From Promethearchaeia archaeon (GTDB lineage Archaea > Asgardarchaeota > Lokiarchaeia > Sigyniarchaeales > SOKP01): 9,351 bases of DNA. Under the pieces are notes generated by a model, which worked only from the letters and a program-made list of their open reading frames with translations, ran no database searches and was not told the origin of the DNA. Made by a program: the position numbers and the translations under genes. This document shows, in pieces, positions 1 to 6,379 of the stretch. The stretch spans positions 1 to 9,351 of the forward strand of contig JAHQWX010000048.1 of NCBI GenBank assembly GCA_029856375.1, in the 5' to 3' direction. Within the stretch, counting starts at the first letter, position 1, and each line of letters begins with the position of its first letter.

Positions 1-66
1 CTCATTTAGCATTAAGTCTCGTTCTCTTGGGGATAATAAAAAGTCAATCACCCTAGTTGTAGTTTA
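1..66 (-). pseudogene. Severed C-terminal continuation of the B12-binding radical SAM gene
   Basis: Directly after the TAA at 64-66, the same minus-strand frame stays open to the left edge and reads TTTRVIDFLLSPRERDLMLN. The intact neighbour (1355-2845) has WESSTRVIDLTHTAEQRKRI at the equivalent place, and the third copy has WETGVDLIDLPEAKMKREVI. The TAA sits exactly where both paralogs have Glu after a conserved Trp, so a single G-to-T change (GAA to TAA) would explain it. I read this as the stranded tail of the gene at 64-1308. It continues beyond the window, so how far it stays open is unknown. TAA ends several other genes here, so it is a genuine stop in this organism. Confidence 0.75.
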
Positions 67-1308
67 CCATCGTTCAGCTTCTTGGATCTCGGTGCCTACG
101 CGAGCATTTACTTTATCGTTTGAATTGATAATACCTTTGGAGATATAATCGTCCCAAAATTTTGTTCCTGAAAAAACCTCAACAACATTAAAGAATGGAA
201 CATCGATATCGGAATTGACCGCAAAATTTATCGTATTTCTAACCTCATCTAATGTTTCTGTTGGTGCTCCAAGCATAAATAATCCAACAATAAGATCGAT
301 TTTAGCTTTGCGCGATTTACGAATTGCCTCGTTGAATTGAGTTACCTTAGTTCGTTTATTGTAAATTTCAAGTATCCTTTGATTTGCGCTTTCAAATCCG
401 TACCATATCGATTTACAACCAGCTTTTCTCATCCAATTCAACATGTCGTGAGAAGTTTGGTCAACTCGACCATCAGTATGCCAATTGATATCAATTTTTT
501 CTTTCTTAATTAATTGGCAGATCTTTATCGTTCTTTTAGGTAATAGAGTGAAATTGTCGTCGACAAAGTTGAGTTGCGTGTATCCTTGCCCTTCTATTAA
601 TAGCATCTCCTCTACAATATTTTCAGGACTCCTTTGTCTAAATCGGCGTTTCGCAAATTTAGTACACGCACAATACGAACAATTAAATGGACAGCCTCGA
701 GAAGAGATGATCGAGGTAAGCTTTGATTTTGAGAATTCAAAACCTGAAAAATTCCATCTATAATCAAAATCTATTAAGGTTCTATCGGGGAAAGGAAGGG
801 CATCCAAGTCTGTTATTAAAGGAGCATCTGGAGTAAATACCAATTTTTTATTTGAATCTTGAAACGCAAGACCATTAATATGATTTGGCAGTTTATTATC
901 GTTTTTATCTAAAAATTCACATAATTCCAAGAAAGTATATTCACCTTCTCCTCTCACGCAATAATCAATGTAATCGCCATATTTGCGAAAGATATTTTCT
1001 GCTTCCATAGTAGGGTGATAATGCCCTAGGACAATTTTTATCGAGGGATTCCAGCTTTTTATAGCTTTTACGAGATTTATCGCGGGGAGAAATGCTACTG
1101 TAAAAACGCTTATCCCCACAATGTCGGGTTTTACCCTTTTTAACCAATTTAATACTTCATTTTTTCTATAAAATTTTGCTGCCGCGTCTAATATATCAAC
1201 AGTAAATCCATTCTCTTTTAATATGGTTCCTAAATATAAAATACCTAATGGAACCCATGGAGTGTATATTTTCGTTTCTAAGCTTGGATTAATCAGCGCA
1301 ATTTTCAA
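64..1308 (-). CDS. B12-binding domain radical SAM protein, third of three tandem copies, prematurely stopped
   Basis: A 414-residue product with an N-terminal cobalamin-binding-type Rossmann domain (about 1-135: KIALINP strand, PLGILYLGTIL, then GHYHPT at 95-100) and LPFPDR linker (171-176). The radical SAM barrel follows, with the CxxxCxxC 4Fe-4S/SAM motif at Cys206, Cys210 and Cys213, then VDDNF and GFESANQRIL segments typical of the family. It lacks the DxHxxG motif, as is usual in this class. Translation starts at a TTG (1306-1308) that aligns with the start of the neighbouring copy; the gap to that gene is 46 bases, so they share an operon. Relative to its paralog (496 residues) it has about 14 extra residues before the conserved Trp and then stops, losing the C-terminal region. 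The catalytic core is intact, so activity cannot be excluded. Substrate unknown. Confidence 0.88.
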   Translation of the reverse strand: MKIALINPSLETKIYTPWVPLGILYLGTILKENGFTVDILDAAAKFYRKNEVLNWLKRVKPDIVGISVFTVAFLPAINLVKAIKSWNPSIKIVLGHYHPTMEAENIFRKYGDYIDYCVRGEGEYTFLELCEFLDKNDNKLPNHINGLAFQDSNKKLVFTPDAPLITDLDALPFPDRTLIDFDYRWNFSGFEFSKSKLTSIISSRGCPFNCSYCACTKFAKRRFRQRSPENIVEEMLLIEGQGYTQLNFVDDNFTLLPKRTIKICQLIKKEKIDINWHTDGRVDQTSHDMLNWMRKAGCKSIWYGFESANQRILEIYNKRTKVTQFNEAIRKSRKAKIDLIVGLFMLGAPTETLDEVRNTINFAVNSDIDVPFFNVVEVFSGTKFWDDYISKGIINSNDKVNARVGTEIQEAERW

Positions 1309-1354
1309 ATTAATATTTCACTCTTCGACCATAATCGTTTATTTATTATAAATT

Positions 1355-2845
1355 TCAAAATATTGGTTGATCTTCAGTAGTAAATTTCCCAAAACCTGAC
1401 AACCTTAAATTTCTTAATCTTACAATCGTCCTTGCTCCAGTCCTAAAATGTTTCAAGAAATTTAAACCAACTTTTCGCTTATACGAACTTAGCAGCATAC
1501 TTGGGAGCATCTTTAGCATCCATCCAATTCTTTTAAACGATATGTATTCCCTATAAGTTTGGGTAATCATATCCAATATACGCTTTCTCTGTTCCGCCGT
1601 GTGAGTTAAATCTATAACTCTCGTTGAAGATTCCCACCTATCATTCTCGTTAATAAGCCCCCTTGACACCAAATCGTCCCACATTGGGATTCCTGGCCAA
1701 GTTTCAACTATATTTAAAAAGAAATAATCCACGCCCGAATTCAATGCAAATCGAATAGTATTTTTACATTCCGATAAAGTTTCAAACGGAGCTCCAATCA
1801 TAAACAACCCAATTATGAAGTCTATTTTGGCGCTTTTCGCTATTTTGATTGCTTTGAGTGATTGTTCGGGAGTGATTCTTTTGTTATAATAATTAAGAAT
1901 TCTCTGATTAGCGCTCTCAACTCCAAAACAAATCGATTTGCACCCGGCTAAAGCCATTTCTTCAAGTAATTCCTTCGTGACTTGATCTACTCGCATTTCA
2001 ACATGCCAATTAACATCAAGATTCTCTTTTTTTAGTAATTTACAAAATTTTGATACATTCTTGAGATTAAACGAAAAATTATCGTCTACAAAAGCAACTT
2101 CAGAATATCCTTTTGAAGTTAAATACGAGAATTCCTCAACCAGACGCTCAGGAGATTTGGATCTATATTGTCTATTTGAAAATTTAGACACGGCGCAATA
2201 AGTACAACTGTGAGGACAGCCCCGAGTAAAAAATGTGGTTGTAAATTTTGAATCCATTAATTCGATTCCGGCTAGATTCTGATGATAAGGAATCTTAAGA
2301 AAGGAACGATCGGGAAAAGGTAATTCGTCTAAATTCTTATTTACTGGATAATCGGGATTGTGCTTAATATTACCATTAAATTTATAACTTATCCCAAGGA
2401 TGTCAGTAGGTTCGAGATTGGGATCATTTTCGAGATAATTGATTAAATTAGAAAAAATATATTCGTTTTCGCCTCGAACGCAATAATCTACGAGAACATT
2501 ATACTTTTTAAGAATTTTTTCAGCACAAAAAGTTGGATGGTAATGTCCCAAAACAATTTTTAAGTTCGGATTCCATTTTTTTGCCATCTGGGATATTTTA
2601 ATGGAAGATAAAAAGCCCACAGTCATGGCAGAAATTCCAAGAACTTCTGGGTCTACCTTTTTTATCCACTCTAATACCTTATCAAAACCATAACCGTTTG
2701 AGGCTTGGTCTAATAATCTAACCTGATGACCTTGGTTTTTTAAAATGGTCCCTAATAATAAAATGCCTAACGGAGGCCATTTTTGCCCATAAAAATGTTC
2801 ATTTTCTTCTAATATGGGATTGGGATTGATTAGCGCAATTTTCAA
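1355..2845 (-). CDS. B12-binding domain radical SAM protein (tandem copy 2)
   Basis: A full-length 496-residue member of the B12-dependent radical SAM family. Residues 1-135 form the cobalamin-binding-type domain (KIALINP, PPLGILLLGTIL, GHYHPT at 100-105), with LPFPDR at 175-180. The radical SAM barrel has Cys210, Cys214 and Cys217 as the CxxxCxxC motif, then FVDDNF and ESANQRIL. A basic, partly amphipathic tail after about residue 415 (many Lys/Arg, aromatic residues) may contact membrane or substrate; that is inference. The start is TTG at 2843-2845, chosen because no in-frame ATG fits and the protein then begins at the first strand of the Rossmann fold like its paralogs. It lies 28 bases after copy 1 and 46 before copy 3. 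Family members do methylations, ring formations and other radical chemistry; the substrate cannot be read here. Confidence 0.93.
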   Translation of the reverse strand: MKIALINPNPILEENEHFYGQKWPPLGILLLGTILKNQGHQVRLLDQASNGYGFDKVLEWIKKVDPEVLGISAMTVGFLSSIKISQMAKKWNPNLKIVLGHYHPTFCAEKILKKYNVLVDYCVRGENEYIFSNLINYLENDPNLEPTDILGISYKFNGNIKHNPDYPVNKNLDELPFPDRSFLKIPYHQNLAGIELMDSKFTTTFFTRGCPHSCTYCAVSKFSNRQYRSKSPERLVEEFSYLTSKGYSEVAFVDDNFSFNLKNVSKFCKLLKKENLDVNWHVEMRVDQVTKELLEEMALAGCKSICFGVESANQRILNYYNKRITPEQSLKAIKIAKSAKIDFIIGLFMIGAPFETLSECKNTIRFALNSGVDYFFLNIVETWPGIPMWDDLVSRGLINENDRWESSTRVIDLTHTAEQRKRILDMITQTYREYISFKRIGWMLKMLPSMLLSSYKRKVGLNFLKHFRTGARTIVRLRNLRLSGFGKFTTEDQPIF

Positions 2846-2873
2846 CTTTACTATTCACTTTTTTGATTCGTGT

Positions 2874-4319
2874 CTAAAATAAATCAGGTGGATTATTGAT
2901 TAATTTAAAAAAGGTATCAACATCATGATAATTTAAATGACTTAAAATCATTTCTCGCCTATATCCATTCTTTAGCGTTCGTAAAAACGCTTTAATTAAA
3001 TATTTGGGTCTAAAGAAATTTATGTGAAATTGTTCTTTAATGATTTTAAAAATGACTTCGCGTTTCATTTTTGCTTCAGGTAAATCAATAAGATCTACTC
3101 CTGTCTCCCAATATTGTTCTTCATTAATCATATTATTTTTGATTAGATCTTTAAAAATCTGGGTTCCGGGTAATGCGCGAGTAAATATTATATGAGGGAA
3201 ATCAATATCAAGTTTTGAAATAAATTTAAGCGTATTAATCGCTTCTTCGTATGTCTCATCAAGTCCGCCTATCATAAATGAACCAACAAGTGTAGCAAAA
3301 CCAGCCTTACGTGCGTTTTTTACAGCAACACTACTCATTTGTGGTGTAATTTTTTTATTATAATAATTCAATATTCTTTGAGAACTGCTTTCTATCCCCA
3401 ACATAAGGATTTCAAAATTTGCTTTTTTCATAGTTCTCAATAAATTTAGGGAACTATTATTAACTCTGCTATCACAAATAAATGCTATATCTAGTTTTTC
3501 TTTCCTAATTTTCGCACATAATTCGATTATTCGTTTTTGATTTAAAGTAAAATTGTCATCGACAAAGAGAATTTCTTGATACCCTTGATCGGCTAATTCG
3601 CAAATTTCTTGAACAATATTGTCTGGGGATCGGGTTCTCCAATTACCTTGAGAGAACGCTGTGCATCCACAGAAAGTGCATGAAAATGGGCATCCTCGGG
3701 AAGAAACCATTGTAGTAAATTTGCGTTTCGTAACATTTATTCCTCCAATTCGATTCTTATAGATATCAGGACATAATTCTCGGTTAGGAAAGGGCAATAA
3801 ATCGAGGCCCTTTATTAATTTACGATTTTCGTTCTCTTTAATAGTACCATTAATTTGAAACGTGATTCCATTTACACTATGGAGATCCTTATTTAATTCT
3901 ATTGCATCAATTACTTCTTTAAAAGTTGTCTCACCCTCCCCTCTTACGCAGATATCCACCCAATTATATTTTTTCAAGATGTCTTTTGCGTAGAAAGTTG
4001 CTAAATAGTTCCCAAAAACTATTTTTAGATTTGGATTCGAAGTTTTTAACGCTTTAGATATTAACTTAGCGTTTTCAAAAGATGCACAGACAATTGAAAA
4101 ACCTACTACATCTGGATCTCCATTAATAACCCATTGAATTACCTCGCTATTCTTATAATTTAGAGCGGCTTGGTCTAATATTGAAACTTTATGACCAGTA
4201 CCTCTCAAGGCGGCTGCAAGATACATCAATCCCAAAGGAGGTGCAGATGCATAAAAGAGCGTTTCCTTTTGGTCACTAGATAATTTTGAAGGTGCGGGAT
4301 TGATAAGATAGATTTTCAT
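2874..4319 (-). CDS. B12-binding domain radical SAM protein (tandem copy 1, promoter-proximal)
   Basis: A 481-residue protein with the same architecture as the two genes behind it: N-terminal cobalamin-binding-type domain (KIYLINPAP, PPLGLMYLAAAL), LPFPNR linker at 175-180, and a radical SAM barrel with Cys210, Cys214 and Cys217 (CPFSCTFC) followed by an extra Cys219. VDDNF (253-257) and GIESSSQRIL match the family. It is the most divergent of the three: where the others have GHYHPT it has GNYLAT (103-108), in the part of the B12 domain expected near the corrinoid. The ATG at 4317-4319 is the only ATG start among the three and lies close behind a TATA-like box, so this is probably the first gene of the operon. 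It ends in TAG, 28 bases before the next start. Substrate unknown. Confidence 0.93.
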   Translation of the reverse strand: MKIYLINPAPSKLSSDQKETLFYASAPPLGLMYLAAALRGTGHKVSILDQAALNYKNSEVIQWVINGDPDVVGFSIVCASFENAKLISKALKTSNPNLKIVFGNYLATFYAKDILKKYNWVDICVRGEGETTFKEVIDAIELNKDLHSVNGITFQINGTIKENENRKLIKGLDLLPFPNRELCPDIYKNRIGGINVTKRKFTTMVSSRGCPFSCTFCGCTAFSQGNWRTRSPDNIVQEICELADQGYQEILFVDDNFTLNQKRIIELCAKIRKEKLDIAFICDSRVNNSSLNLLRTMKKANFEILMLGIESSSQRILNYYNKKITPQMSSVAVKNARKAGFATLVGSFMIGGLDETYEEAINTLKFISKLDIDFPHIIFTRALPGTQIFKDLIKNNMINEEQYWETGVDLIDLPEAKMKREVIFKIIKEQFHINFFRPKYLIKAFLRTLKNGYRREMILSHLNYHDVDTFFKLINNPPDLF

Positions 4320-4349
4320 TTAATTTTCAATTCTTTATTAACGCGAATA

Positions 4350-4366
4350 CTTATATTTTTATCTTT
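4350..4366 (-). promoter_or_regulatory. Putative archaeal TATA/BRE promoter of the three-gene radical SAM operon
   Basis: Read on the minus strand, this is an A/T-rich TATA-like stretch (AAAAATATAAG) preceded by the purine-rich AAAGAT, which could serve as a BRE. Its centre is about 35 bases from the ATG at 4319, which would give a transcript with only about 10 bases of leader. No strong Shine-Dalgarno precedes that ATG, which fits a short leader or leaderless transcript. In such AT-rich DNA the match may be chance. Confidence 0.4.
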
Positions 4367-4401
4367 ATCTAGTTCAGAAGGATTTATGTAAAATATTGAT
4401 A

Positions 4402-4423
4402 ATTGTAGCTAAAAAGCAACAAT
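4402..4423. repeat. Short imperfect hairpin between operon promoter and small ORF
   Basis: ATTGTAGCT and AGCAACAAT form a nine-position stem with one A/A mismatch around an AAAA loop. It is not followed by a T tract on either strand, so it does not look like an intrinsic terminator. A second, shorter arm pair (TGAAGT 4451-4456, ACTTCA 4466-4471) follows. Both lie upstream of the radical SAM promoter. Function is unknown and chance is possible. Confidence 0.3.
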
Positions 4424-4504
4424 AACATATTCCTAAAATTAGCTAGCTTATGAAGTGTTACTTATACTTCAACAAATAGGAAAGAATTTGAATTAAACTT
4501 GATT

Positions 4505-4528
4505 AAAAATATAATGGGTTTCAAAAAG
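4505..4528 (-). terminator. Possible T-rich terminator after the small ORF
   Basis: On the minus strand, within 40 bases after the stop of the hypothetical gene, two T5 runs occur (complement of 4524-4528 and 4505-4509). Archaeal termination often uses such oligo-T tracts without a hairpin. The surrounding DNA is very AT-rich, so this is only a weak call. Confidence 0.25.
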
Positions 4529-4541
4529 TAGAAGAGAATTA

Positions 4542-4862
4542 TTATAATATCTTTTGTAGTATGCTCTTTAACTCGTTTCTTTCCTCTTGTGAAAGATCTT
4601 TAAAGTCTTGACCTTTCCGGTTAAAACAATTTGGTGGGATATCATCAAAAAGGGCAAGCGTTATGATGAGGGAATTTGTAATAATTGGGCCGAAGCTCTC
4701 CAGTTTTTTTACTTCTCTTGCCTCTCCCAAGTTTTTCATAAGACCGATTATATTCCTATTTTTCCAAATTTCTTTTTGTCGGTTATCTCTCGACCGGTCT
4801 GAAAACGATTGAAGAATTCGGTCGTAATAATGATCTTCTGCTAAAACCTGAAACTTTTTCAA
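4542..4862 (-). CDS. Hypothetical protein, 106 residues
   Basis: I do not recognise this protein. It is soluble, charged, with no signal peptide or membrane span, and ends in a probable helix (LSQEERNELKSILQKIL) whose composition looks like real protein. The middle holds a hydrophobic run (IITNSLIITLALF, about 61-73). The start used is TTG (4860-4862), with AAGGGG 12 bases upstream, further than usual for a Shine-Dalgarno. The frame stays open about 20 more codons to a TAG at 4923-4925, and those codons (FYFRREFNRVKGYFSQ) also look plausible as protein, but contain no usual start. It may therefore be a remnant of a longer gene. Its minus-strand direction matches the radical SAM operon downstream, 222 bases away. 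An open plus-strand frame overlaps it but looks less protein-like. Confidence 0.45.
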   Translation of the reverse strand: MKKFQVLAEDHYYDRILQSFSDRSRDNRQKEIWKNRNIIGLMKNLGEAREVKKLESFGPIITNSLIITLALFDDIPPNCFNRKGQDFKDLSQEERNELKSILQKIL

Positions 4863-5164
4863 CTGTGAAAAATACCCCTTAACCCTATTAAACTCCCTAC
4901 GGAAATAAAACCCAAATTTCCTCTAACAAAAATAAAATATCGATATTGATTAATAAAACTTACGTTCTCGCTTCAATGTCTGTACCAGCAAAACAAACAA
5001 ATATTTTGTGTAAACAAATGAATTAAAGCTCTATTTGCCTATGCAAGTACGAGAAACTCAAAATTAAAAAAAACAATTAAAATCCACTAACTAAGTTGGG
5101 TAAAAATTGTATGTTTGGAAACTTATATCGGTAGGCATCGATATGTCACATAACAAATAATTAA

Positions 5165-5198
5165 TATTAGATAATTTATTTAATTTAAAAATCTAATA
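5165..5198. repeat. Perfect 8-bp inverted repeat upstream of the radical SAM/SPASM gene
   Basis: TATTAGAT (5165-5172) and ATCTAATA (5191-5198) are exact reverse complements, separated by 18 A/T bases. The right arm abuts the TATA-like box of the plus-strand gene. The position fits an operator for a dimeric regulator. In DNA this AT-rich a chance repeat is possible, although each arm contains a G or C that must match. Confidence 0.4.
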
Positions 5199-5208
5199 AA
5201 ATATAATA
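5198..5208 (+). promoter_or_regulatory. Putative TATA box of the radical SAM/SPASM gene
   Basis: AAAATATAATA resembles an archaeal TATA element. Initiation about 26 bases downstream (near 5230) would give a leader of some 30 bases ahead of the ATG at 5262, room for the Shine-Dalgarno-like AAGGA at 5250-5254. Confidence 0.35.
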
Positions 5209-5249
5209 CATTACAATAATATCGGAGTAGGCTGCCTTATTCCCGGCTT

Positions 5250-5254
5250 AAGGA
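5250..5254 (+). promoter_or_regulatory. Shine-Dalgarno-like AAGGA seven bases before an out-of-frame ATG
   Basis: AAGGA is followed after seven bases by ATG (5262-5264), ideal spacing for initiation. Read from that ATG, however, the third codon is TAG; the radical SAM frame is offset by one base. This site is the main reason for suspecting a frameshift at the start of the gene. TAAGG (5249-5253) can pair with CCTTA (5235-5239), so the site may also be partly hidden in a small hairpin. Confidence 0.45.
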
Positions 5255-5261
5255 TTAATCA

Positions 5262-6321
5262 ATGGTTTAGGTATCTCAAGAATTTTTTCAAAAACAATGT
5301 TCTAAAAATACCTTCTCCTTATAGCGCTCAGATCGAAATTACTTTAAAATGCAATTCGACTTGCACTTTTTGCCTTTACCATTCAATACCGAAAAACCGA
5401 TTGGGTCAGGACATGACCACCGACCAAATAAAAGGCATTATTGACGAATTCAATAAATTAGGCGTTAATTCTGTTTCATTTACGGGAGGAGAGCCAACAT
5501 TAAGGAAAGATTTACCAGAACTCGTGGACTACGCTGGAATCAACTACTCTTTTTACACTGGATTTGCTACAAACGGTTATCTTTTGCCAAACTTATTTAA
5601 AGAGAACCGTTTCGAGGGATTAGATTATATTTTGGTCTCGCTCGACTTTCCAAACGCTAAAAAACACGATAATTATCGAGGAATAAATTGTTTTAATAAC
5701 GCGATTAAGGGAATAAAAATGGCAGAAAAAAGAGGGATAAAGGTAATCATAAGTACCGTCGTAATGAAGGATAACATAGATTTAATGGAGGACATGGTTT
5801 CTTTCGCTAATAATTTAAATTGCACTATAGAGATCTTGCCGGTAGAGAATATTGTACGATATATCGATGGAATCCCTCACAAGATTGAAAAAATCGACGA
5901 TTTCATCCCCAACATACGAGCTTGGGGCGATAAAGTCTTAGAATTAAGGCAGAAATACAATAACATGGTTACTGACCTCTATACCGTATTAATTATTGAA
6001 GAGGGTGGATTTGGTGGCGTTCCAAAACACCAAGATTATCTGAGATGCCATGTCGCAGGGGCTTACGTGTTTGTAAGGCAAGACGGTAAAATTGATTTCC
6101 CGTGTAAATTACACCCAGTTAAAAGTTTTGACGCGTTAAAAATCCCCTTATCGAAAATCTTTCGTTCTCAGGAAGCGCGGGAAATAATGCAAATGCACGA
6201 CAACTACGATTTCTGCGATGGCTGTAGACTCGGCTGCGCGATTGCAACCTCTATACCGACAAGTCTTAATATGTTATACGAGAAGTATATCTCTGCTTTT
6301 TTTAAGGGGAATTTGAGGTAA
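5262..6321 (+). CDS. Radical SAM protein with SPASM/twitch-like C-terminus; start unresolved (frameshift or non-canonical start)
   Basis: The coding frame runs from about 5263 to the TAA at 6319-6321. The radical SAM motif CNSTCTFC is encoded at 5350-5373 and the GGEP motif at about 5485-5496; the C-terminal part has Cys codons at 6046, 6103, 6214, 6223 and 6235, the spacing expected for an auxiliary Fe-S cluster of SPASM or twitch type (MoaA/PqqE-like relatives). The first usual in-frame starts are TTG 5401 and ATG 5413, both after the essential cysteines, so those starts would give a dead enzyme. Frame stops at 5194-5199 limit the 5' end. A good AAGGA-ATG pair exists at 5250-5264 but is one base out of frame; removing one base there would give MFRYLKNFFKNN ahead of the motif. 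Substrate unknown; it is divergent from three B12 radical SAM genes. Confidence 0.82.
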
Positions 6322-6336
6322 AATTAATTGCTAAAC

Positions 6337-6356
6337 TTTAATTTGCATTTTAATTT
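6337..6356 (+). promoter_or_regulatory. Putative promoter of the membrane-protein operon with repeated TTTAATTT
   Basis: TTTAATTT occurs at 6337-6344 and again at 6349-6356. The second copy is centred about 27 bases before the ATG at 6380, the distance expected for a TATA box driving a leaderless or nearly leaderless transcript. No Shine-Dalgarno is visible before that ATG, which agrees with leaderless translation. The match is compositional and therefore weak. Confidence 0.35.
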
Positions 6357-6379
6357 ATTTTACTAAGTGATTAGAACAT

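Larger units (their letters stand above)
4863..5220. other. AT-rich intergenic region, no convincing gene
   Basis: I see no convincing coding frame or tRNA/rRNA in this 358-base stretch between the minus-strand small ORF and the plus-strand radical SAM gene. It contains an 8-base direct repeat AAACAAAT (4995-5002 and 5012-5019), an inverted pair ATATCG/CGATAT (5125-5130, 5139-5144) with an 8-base loop, and the larger inverted repeat and TATA-like box listed separately. It probably serves as a divergent regulatory region; a small RNA cannot be excluded from sequence alone. Confidence 0.5.

Noticed and set aside
965..1147. Second minus-strand frame inside the third radical SAM copy, and similar short frames over the MtrH, HAD and DUF106 genes
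   Set aside because: They are shadows within well-supported conserved proteins and show no family features of their own.
2874..2876. TAG stop of the first radical SAM gene as a possible pyrrolysine codon, given methyl-metabolism context
   Set aside because: Codons beyond the TAG do not extend the family alignment and soon run into the start of the next gene. The protein is already of full family length.
4608..4802. Plus-strand open frame of 64 codons opposite the small hypothetical gene
   Set aside because: It overlaps the longer minus-strand frame, and its product (many Phe, Trp, Ser) reads like antisense of a coding frame. No ribosome binding site is visible.
4995..5019. AAACAAAT direct repeat considered as the start of a CRISPR-like or iteron array
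   Set aside because: Only two 8-base copies occur, with no regular spacing, no further copies and no cas or replication genes.
5222..5253. GC-richer patch with CCTTA/TAAGG pairing considered as part of a tRNA or riboswitch
   Set aside because: No acceptor, T-loop or known riboswitch pattern is visible. Most of it is explained as leader or N-terminal coding sequence of the radical SAM gene.
6046..6240. SPASM-type cysteines as proof of a RiPP maturase
   Set aside because: Auxiliary-cluster cysteines occur in many radical SAM families, and no convincing precursor peptide is encoded nearby apart from the unassigned small ORF.
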